A stretch of 64,000 bases of DNA from Lysobacter panacisoli (GTDB lineage: Bacteria; Pseudomonadota; Gammaproteobacteria; Xanthomonadales; Xanthomonadaceae), in the NCBI RefSeq assembly GCF_009765165.1, contig NZ_VLNU01000001.1, forward strand, positions 558,001 to 622,000, given 5' to 3'. Position numbers and translations under genes: made by a program. A model generated the notes under the pieces. That model was not told the origin of the DNA and ran no database searches. It saw only the letters and a program-made list of their open reading frames with translations. Of this stretch, positions 58,998 through 64,000 are shown piece after piece (within the stretch, counting starts at the first letter, position 1; each line of letters opens with the position of its first letter).

Positions 58998-59921
58998 TCA
59001 GCCCTTGATCTGCATCTTCAACGGCGACTGCTGGCTGAGGAAATTGCGCGGATTGACGACGCGCCCGTTCTCCCAGACTTCGAAGTGCACGTGCGCGCCG
59101 GTCGAACGACCGGTCGAACCCGCCTTGGCGATCTCCTGGCCCGCGCGGACCAGCTCGCCGACCTTGTGGGTCAGACGCGAGTTGTGCGCGTAGCGGGTCA
59201 CGTAGCCATTGCCGTGGTCGACTTCGATGACGTTGCCATAGCCCGAGCGGACGCCCGAGTAGCTGACCACGCCGTCGGCCACGGCCAGCACCGGATCGCC
59301 GACGTTGGCCTTGAAGTCGATGCCCTTGTGGTTGGCATGGCCGCCGTTGAACGGATCGGCGCGACCGCCGAAGCCGGAGGTGATGTAGCTGTTGGCGATC
59401 GGTTCGCGGCCCGGCACGGCGTTCATGTCGAGCTGGCGGTTGAACAGCAGCGATTCCAGCACCGAGAGCTGCTCGCCCGACGCCTGGAACTGCTCGCCCA
59501 GCGTGGCCATGCCCTCATCCAGCTCGGACTTGGTCATGTCGCGCACGGGACCGGCGCCACCGACGCCGACGGGCTTGTCGAAATCGAACTCGCCGTCCTG
59601 GAGCTGGCCGATGCGGGTCAGGCGCTCGCCGAGGGCGTTGAGGCGGTTGGCCTCGGCCTGGAGCTCGCCCATGCGGGCGGCCAGGGCGTTGATCTCACGC
59701 TGCGCGTCACGACGGGTCGTCTCGAGCGCGGCGGACTGATGATCGACCTTGCTGCGCAGCAGCGTGTTGTCGGCGAGGCCGACGCCGGCGCCAAGCGCCG
59801 TGCCGGTGCCCAGCAGCAGCGCGATCGCCAGCCCCGGACGCTGCGCGCCCCAGTAGCCTGCGCGCTGCAGCCAATGCGCCAGATGCGCGCGGGTTTTGTT
59901 TACGATGGTCGGATAGGTCAT
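58998..59921 (-). CDS. M23-family (LytM-type) metallopeptidase
   Basis: 307 residues. One N-terminal membrane helix (PGLAIALLLGTGTALGAGVGL, about 29-50), a periplasmic coiled coil (about 55-100, RREINALAARMGELQAEANRL-like), and a C-terminal LytM domain with zinc ligands His/Asp in NHKGIDFKAN and the H-x-H of GAHVHFEVWENG. All catalytic residues are intact, so it should cleave peptidoglycan cross-bridges, unlike degenerate EnvC-type activators. Typical xanthomonad neighbour of lpxC and secA. Its ATG is only 5 bases from the divergent DUF721 start. Confidence 0.92.
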   Translation of the reverse strand: MTYPTIVNKTRAHLAHWLQRAGYWGAQRPGLAIALLLGTGTALGAGVGLADNTLLRSKVDHQSAALETTRRDAQREINALAARMGELQAEANRLNALGERLTRIGQLQDGEFDFDKPVGVGGAGPVRDMTKSELDEGMATLGEQFQASGEQLSVLESLLFNRQLDMNAVPGREPIANSYITSGFGGRADPFNGGHANHKGIDFKANVGDPVLAVADGVVSYSGVRSGYGNVIEVDHGNGYVTRYAHNSRLTHKVGELVRAGQEIAKAGSTGRSTGAHVHFEVWENGRVVNPRNFLSQQSPLKMQIKG

Positions 59922-59926
59922 GTCTG

Positions 59927-60376
59927 ATGTCTGATTCCAAGCCCAGGTCGCCCAAAGGCCACCCTTCGACTCCGAAAGCGGCGCTCGATGCGCTGCTGTC
60001 CGAGCCCGCTGGCGGTCCGATCCGTCGTGCCTTGTGGCTTGACGAGCTGGACCAACGGTTTCGCCCACTCCTGCCGCCGTCACTGGCCGCGCATGCGCGA
60101 CTGGCCAACTACGAACGAGGCAGGCTCGTGTTTGTCGTCGATGCCCCGGTATGGCGTGCCAAGTTGCGGCTCGCTGCCCCTGAACTGCTCGACGCGGCCC
60201 GTTCCATCGGGCTGGATGCGGCTGAACTCATCGTCAAAACGACAACCCCGGTGACTGCCTCCCCGCAATCCGACCGGCAAGCCAAACCCATCTCCGCGAC
60301 TGCTCTGCAAGCATTGCAAGCCGCGCTTGCGTCCTTGAAGGAACCGGACCCTTCCGGTTCCAAGGACACGCCCTGA
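59927..60376 (+). CDS. DUF721 (DciA-like) protein
   Basis: 149 residues. The central segment WLDELDQRFRPLLPPSLAAHARLANYERGRLVFVVDAPVWRAKLR is the DUF721 core, with the typical helix then strand and an aromatic-Arg pair. The family includes DciA, the replicative helicase loader of many bacteria; this shorter, C-terminally Ser/Pro-rich member could be that protein, but the assignment is tentative. It diverges from the M23 gene and converges on lpxC. Confidence 0.75.
   Translation: MSDSKPRSPKGHPSTPKAALDALLSEPAGGPIRRALWLDELDQRFRPLLPPSLAAHARLANYERGRLVFVVDAPVWRAKLRLAAPELLDAARSIGLDAAELIVKTTTPVTASPQSDRQAKPISATALQALQAALASLKEPDPSGSKDTP
60331..60367 (+). repeat. Hairpin at the 3' end of the DUF721 coding region
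   Basis: gtccttg and gaaccgga on the left pair with tccggttc and caaggac on the right (15 pairs, one 3-base bulge, loop ccct at 60349-60352). It spans the codons for KEPDPSGSK, ending 9 bases before the end of the stop codon. There is no T run, so it may protect the 3' end of the message rather than terminate it. Confidence 0.6.
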
Positions 60377-60424
60377 CATCTTCTGCGTCTCTGGCAAGCT
60401 CCTTGCCGCGGACCTCGATACGCC

Positions 60425-60545
60425 AGGGTCCGGGGCATGCTAAAGGGCTAACCCTTTGAAATTGTTAAAGGGTCAGAAAATTTCTGATAGAAATTCGTAA
60501 AAAAAACGTTAAGACGTCACGCGATGTTCACGTCTGTGACGCTGT
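60425..60545. other. AT-rich structured island between DUF721 and lpxC
   Basis: In a GC-rich genome this stretch stands out for A/T. It holds aaaggg-ctaa-cccttt and a further taaaggg, a perfect tcagaaa-a-tttctga palindrome (60473-60487), an A8 run (60499-60506), then cgtcac/gtgacg arms. Read leftward, the cgtcac...gtgacg hairpin followed by eight T residues could terminate lpxC. No gene is visible. Confidence 0.6.
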
Positions 60546-60557
60546 CCCAATTCATGA

Positions 60558-60581
60558 AAACGCTTGCGGCACAAAGGCCGC
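60558..60581 (-). terminator. Weak hairpin just after lpxC
   Basis: On the minus strand GCGGC-N6-GCCGC (60581-60566) is followed by AAGCGTTTT. Short stem, four T residues; a possible first termination site for lpxC. Confidence 0.4.
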
Positions 60582-60590
60582 GCCGCCAGA

Positions 60591-61505
60591 TCAGGCGGTG
60601 GCGGGAATGCCGTAGGTGACCGGTGCCGGCGTTGTACCGGTTTCAGTGAAGGTCACTTCATCCCAGGCTGAACGCTCGGCAAGCAGCGCGCGCACGAGCT
60701 TGTTGTTGAGCGCGTGGCCGGACTTGTAGCCGACGTAGGTGCCGATGATCGGATGACCGGCGAGGTAAAGGTCACCCACCGCATCGAGGATCTTGTGGCG
60801 GACGAACTCGTCGGCGTAGCGCAGGCCGTCGTCGTTGAGCACGCGGAATTCGTCCAGGACGATGGCGTTGTCCATCGAACCGCCCAGGCCGAGGTTACGC
60901 TCGCGCATGTACTCCAGGTCGCGCATGAAGCCGAACGTGCGGGCGCGGCTGACTTCCTGGATGTAATTGGCGGTCGAGAATTCCACCACCGCGCGCGACT
61001 GCGACGCCGGGATCGCCGGGTGGTCGAACTGCACGGTGAAGTCGAGGCGGAAACCGTCGTAGGGCTCGAACCGCGCAACCTTGTCGCCGTCGCGTACTTC
61101 GACTGGATGCTTGATCCGGATGAAGCGCTTGGGCGCGTCCTGCTCGGCGATGCCGGCGGACTGCAGCAGGAACACGAACGGACCGGAGGAGCCGTCCATG
61201 ATCGGCACTTCGGCCGCGGACAGTTCCACGTAGATGTTGTCGACGCCCAGGCCCGCGAGCGCGGACAGCAGGTGCTCGACCGTCTGGATCTTGGCCGGGC
61301 CGCAGCTCAGGCCGGTGCACAGGGTGGTCTCGGTGACCAGCTCGGCACTGGCCGGCACTTCCACGACGGGGTCGAGGTCGATGCGGCGGAACACGATGCC
61401 CGTATCGACAGGCGCCGGCCGCAGCGTGAGAAAGACCTTCTCGCCGCTGTGCAGGCCCACGCCGGTGGCGCGGATCACGTTCTTGAGGGTGCGCTGGCGC
61501 AGCAT
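60591..61505 (-). CDS. lpxC: LpxC, UDP-3-O-acyl-GlcNAc deacetylase
   Basis: 304 residues; first committed step of lipid A synthesis. Zinc ligands: His in [10 protein letters not shown] (about 78), and the His and Asp of [14 protein letters not shown] (about 237 and 241). [12 protein letters not shown] and the [12 protein letters not shown] start are conserved. Length is normal. It follows ftsZ on the same strand, as in E. coli, with a 298-base spacer. Confidence 0.97.
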   Translation of the reverse strand: MLRQRTLKNVIRATGVGLHSGEKVFLTLRPAPVDTGIVFRRIDLDPVVEVPASAELVTETTLCTGLSCGPAKIQTVEHLLSALAGLGVDNIYVELSAAEVPIMDGSSGPFVFLLQSAGIAEQDAPKRFIRIKHPVEVRDGDKVARFEPYDGFRLDFTVQFDHPAIPASQSRAVVEFSTANYIQEVSRARTFGFMRDLEYMRERNLGLGGSMDNAIVLDEFRVLNDDGLRYADEFVRHKILDAVGDLYLAGHPIIGTYVGYKSGHALNNKLVRALLAERSAWDEVTFTETGTTPAPVTYGIPATA

Positions 61506-61803
61506 CGGGGAACCTGGGCGACCTGTCGTGCTATCTCGTGGGCTTATGTAGGTACGCGGACCGGCGGATGCAAACCGCCCGCCTGAACGGCCGGCAAGAA
61601 TACCACCCGGCGGCCTGAATCATGACGGAAACAAGTCACGACTCGGGCCCGGAACCGCAAATCGGCCGGCCGGACCGCGCAAAGCGGGCCGACCGGCCCA
61701 AGGCCCGGAAACTCCGGGCGAAGGACGACGGATCACCCTGCCCCGTGGCGCGGGACAGGGCTTGGGACCGGCCTCCTCCCCGTGAAGAGAGAAGGCCCGG
61801 GGT
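61506..61803. other. Spacer between ftsZ and lpxC
   Basis: 298 bases, very GC-rich, with nested CGG/CCG-type inverted repeats between 61660 and 61720 (for example ggccggccgg and ccgaccggcc). It must hold the end of ftsZ transcription or an lpxC promoter; I cannot fix either, and see no gene. Confidence 0.5.
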
Positions 61804-63027
61804 TCAGTCCGCCTGACGGCGCAGGAACGCCGGGATGTCCAGGTAGCTGCTGTCGCTGCCGAAGTCGGCCACGGCCGGGCTCGCCGCCGGCTCCGGGGCG
61901 CGGCTGCCGGCGCTGCCGCGCAGGCTGGTGCCGAAGCCCGGACGCGCCGAGGGCACCTCGTCCATCGCCGAGAACTCCGGCTGGCCCGTGGTGGCGTTGC
62001 GCACCAGCGAGATCGGGGCGCGATGCGCCTCGCGTTCGTTGCCGCGCACCGACTGGCGGGCGACCGCACGGTTCAGGCCGGTGGCGACCACGGTCACGCG
62101 GACTTCGTCCTGCATGTCCGGATCGAGCACGGTGCCGATCACGACCGTCGCGTCCTCGGAAGCGAAGTTCTCGATCGTGCGGCCGACTTCGTCGAACTCG
62201 GCCATCGTGAAATCCGGACCGGCGGTGATGTTGACCAGGATGCCGTTGGCGCCGGACAGGTTCACGTCGTCCAGCAGCGGGTTCTGGATCGCCGCTTCCG
62301 CCGCGGCCTGCGCACGATCGTCGCCGCGCGCCGCGCCGGTGCCCATCATCGCCAGGCCCATCTCGCTCATCACGGTACGCACGTCGGCGAAGTCGACGTT
62401 GATCAGGCCCGGACGCACGATCAGGTCGGCAATGCCCTGCACCGCGCCGAGCAGCACGTCGTTGGCCGCGCGGAACGCCTGGATCATCGTGGCGTTGCGG
62501 CCCAGCACGGTGATCAGCTTCTCGTTGGGGATGGTGATCAGCGAGTCGCAGTGGTGGCTCAGTTCCTCGATGCCCTTGAGCGCCACCTGCATGCGGCGGC
62601 GGCCTTCGAACGGGAACGGCTTGGTGACCACGGCCACGGTCAGGATGCCCATCTCCTTGGCCAGCTGCGCCACGACCGGCGCGGCGCCGGTGCCGGTGCC
62701 GCCGCCCATGCCGGCGGTGATGAACACCATGTCGGCGCCGGTCAGCGCGTCCATGATGCGCTCACGATCTTCCAGCGCGGCCTGGCGACCGACTTCCGGA
62801 TTCGCGCCCGCGCCCAGGCCCTTGGTCACGTTGCTGCCGAGCTGCAGCTGCAGCTTCGCGCCGCAGTTCTTGATGGCCTGCGCGTCGGTGTTGGCGGTGA
62901 TGAACTCCACGCCGTCGACGTTGCCGCTGACCATGTGCGCCACGGCGTTGCCGCCGCCGCCACCCACGCCGATGACCTTGATCACCGCATTCGGGGCCAT
63001 TTTTTCAACCAGTTCGAAATGTGCCAT
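61804..63027 (-). CDS. ftsZ: FtsZ, cell division GTPase
   Basis: 407 residues. Start [29 protein letters not shown]; tubulin signature [10 protein letters not shown] near residue 108; T7 loop [11 protein letters not shown]; a Pro/Ala/Ser-rich linker (about 325-390); and the C-terminal tail peptide [13 protein letters not shown] that binds FtsA and other partners. All catalytic features intact. It follows ftsA by 183 bases. Confidence 0.98.
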   Translation of the reverse strand: MAHFELVEKMAPNAVIKVIGVGGGGGNAVAHMVSGNVDGVEFITANTDAQAIKNCGAKLQLQLGSNVTKGLGAGANPEVGRQAALEDRERIMDALTGADMVFITAGMGGGTGTGAAPVVAQLAKEMGILTVAVVTKPFPFEGRRRMQVALKGIEELSHHCDSLITIPNEKLITVLGRNATMIQAFRAANDVLLGAVQGIADLIVRPGLINVDFADVRTVMSEMGLAMMGTGAARGDDRAQAAAEAAIQNPLLDDVNLSGANGILVNITAGPDFTMAEFDEVGRTIENFASEDATVVIGTVLDPDMQDEVRVTVVATGLNRAVARQSVRGNEREAHRAPISLVRNATTGQPEFSAMDEVPSARPGFGTSLRGSAGSRAPEPAASPAVADFGSDSSYLDIPAFLRRQAD

Positions 63028-63210
63028 GTCGTCGTCCTCGTTATGTATTGCTAGTTATGTCGTGTGTCTTTCGAATCGCTGGTGTTGCCGAACCGCAAAT
63101 ACTTCGTCGTCGCCTCGCCTGCCCGCGTGATCCGGATTGCTTCTCCGGACCGTGAACCGGCGTCGGCCCGTGCCGCGTCGATTCCGTGAAACCCGTGGCG
63201 CGTCCCGTCA
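63028..63210. other. Spacer between ftsA and ftsZ
   Basis: 183 bases with moderately lower GC near 63030-63075. In related bacteria ftsZ has promoters of its own here and inside ftsA; I cannot assign -35/-10 boxes. No gene is visible. Confidence 0.45.
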
Positions 63211-64000
63211 TCAGAACTCGCCGCGATACCAGTTCTTGAGCTTGCTGAAGAAGCTGCCGGCGCGACCGGTCGGGATGACCGGGCGACGCGGGTGTTCGAT
63301 CTGGCTGCCCATCAACAGCAGGCCGACGCCGGTGGCGTGCACCGGATTGCCGACCACTTCGCCCAGGCCGGTGACGTGCTGCGGAATGCCCACGCGCACC
63401 GGCATCTGCAGCATTTCCTCGGCGAGTTCGACCACGCCTTCCATCTTCGCGGCGCCGCCGGTCAGGACCATGCCAGCGCGCACGTGCTGCTCGAAACCGC
63501 TGCGGCGCAGTTCGGCCTGGATCATTTCGAAGATTTCCTCGTAGCGCGCCTGCACCGCCTGCGCGAGCGAGGCGCGCGGCATGCGCCGCGGCGGACGATC
63601 GCCGACGCTGGGCACTTGGATCGACTCTTCCGCGGTCGCCATCTGCGCCAGCGCGCAGGCGTAGCGCACCTTGATCTGCTCGGCTTCCGGCGTCGGCGTG
63701 CGCAGCATGTGCGCGATGTCTTCGGTGACCTTGTCGCCGGCGATCGGCAGGCTCGCGCTGTGCGCGATCGCACCGCCGACGAACACCGCGATGTCGGTCG
63801 TGCCCGCGCCGATGTCGACCAGCACCACGCCGAGCTCGCGCTCGTCGCTGGTCAGCACGGCCTGGCTGGACGCGAGTACGCTCAGGATCAGGTCGTCGAC
63901 CTGCAACCCGCAACGCTGCACGCACTTGCTGATGTTGGCCGCGGCCGACTGCGCGCACACCACCAGGTGCGCGTGCACCTCCAGGCGCACGCCGGTCATG
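63211..64000 (-). CDS. ftsA: FtsA, actin-like division protein (partial, N-terminus outside window)
   Basis: The C-terminal 263 or so residues are present. MTGVRLEVHAHLVV at the window edge is internal to the FtsA family, so the true start lies beyond. The phosphate-binding loop VVLVDIGAGTTDIAVF, the adenosine motif VLTGGAAKMEGVVELAEEM, and the C-terminal amphipathic membrane-targeting helix SFFSKLKNWYRGEF are seen. It anchors FtsZ to the membrane. Confidence 0.96.
   Translation of the reverse strand, partial: MTGVRLEVHAHLVVCAQSAAANISKCVQRCGLQVDDLILSVLASSQAVLTSDERELGVVLVDIGAGTTDIAVFVGGAIAHSASLPIAGDKVTEDIAHMLRTPTPEAEQIKVRYACALAQMATAEESIQVPSVGDRPPRRMPRASLAQAVQARYEEIFEMIQAELRRSGFEQHVRAGMVLTGGAAKMEGVVELAEEMLQMPVRVGIPQHVTGLGEVVGNPVHATGVGLLLMGSQIEHPRRPVIPTGRAGSFFSKLKNWYRGEF

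Overview
The window is a GC-rich (about two-thirds G+C), tightly packed piece of a gammaproteobacterial chromosome. Gene content and order point to the Xanthomonadaceae, most likely Lysobacter or a close relative: ruvC-ruvA-kup-ruvB, pilS-pilR-pilA...pilB-pilC-pilD-coaE beside sucCD, ftsA-ftsZ-lpxC-M23-secA-mutT, and bamD divergent from rluD-pgeF. The genus is an inference from synteny and protein style; no rRNA gene is present to settle it. I see no tRNA, rRNA, CRISPR array, insertion sequence or prophage.

Layout. 0-5.5 kb (minus): Holliday-junction genes ruvB (cut by the window edge), ruvA and ruvC with a kup potassium transporter between ruvA and ruvB, then yebC and a small alpha/beta hydrolase. 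5.5-9.2 kb: aspS, followed downstream by a small protein with an extremely acidic tail and a GNAT acetyltransferase; a DUF3011 exported protein and an FmdB zinc ribbon lie upstream. 9.3-14.7 kb: PhzF-like isomerase, YheS-type ABC-F ATPase, YbaL-type antiporter and YceH. 14.7-21.6 kb: clpB with a recognisable sigma-32 promoter, divergent from a trehalose cluster otsB-GH15-otsA. 21.8-28.6 kb: a YidB/OmpA hybrid protein, gloA, a multipass permease and a chain of small genes (DUF3574 lipoprotein, DCC protein, DUF4166, pgeF, rluD). 28.7-35.4 kb: bamD, nadE, a surface acyltransferase with an SGNH domain, and sucCD.

35.7-54.8 kb is the type IV pilus locus: pilS-pilR, a sigma-54-type promoter, pilin gene 1, a GT-C-type membrane glycosyltransferase with an FDD motif, pilin gene 2, then a flippase, a methyltransferase, a HAD phosphatase, a LicC-like nucleotidyltransferase, a TagF-like CDP-glycerol glycerophosphotransferase homologue and a GT2 glycosyltransferase, all plus strand. 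A convergent GT2/GT4 pair follows, then pilB-pilC-pilD-coaE. The block between pilin and pilB reads as a surface-modification island inside the pilus locus. It is the best candidate here for an undescribed system, possibly attachment of a glycan or alditol-phosphate/phosphocholine-like group to pilin or another surface polymer.

54.8-64 kb (mostly minus) is envelope and division: a MutT/thiamine-phosphate-synthase-like fusion, secA, an M23 peptidase, a divergent DUF721 protein, lpxC, ftsZ and the 3' part of ftsA. Intrinsic terminators are clear after the YidB/OmpA gene, bamD/nadE, sucD and pilin gene 1. Starts were chosen by family alignment from memory, overlap with neighbours and visible Shine-Dalgarno sequences; no database search was run.
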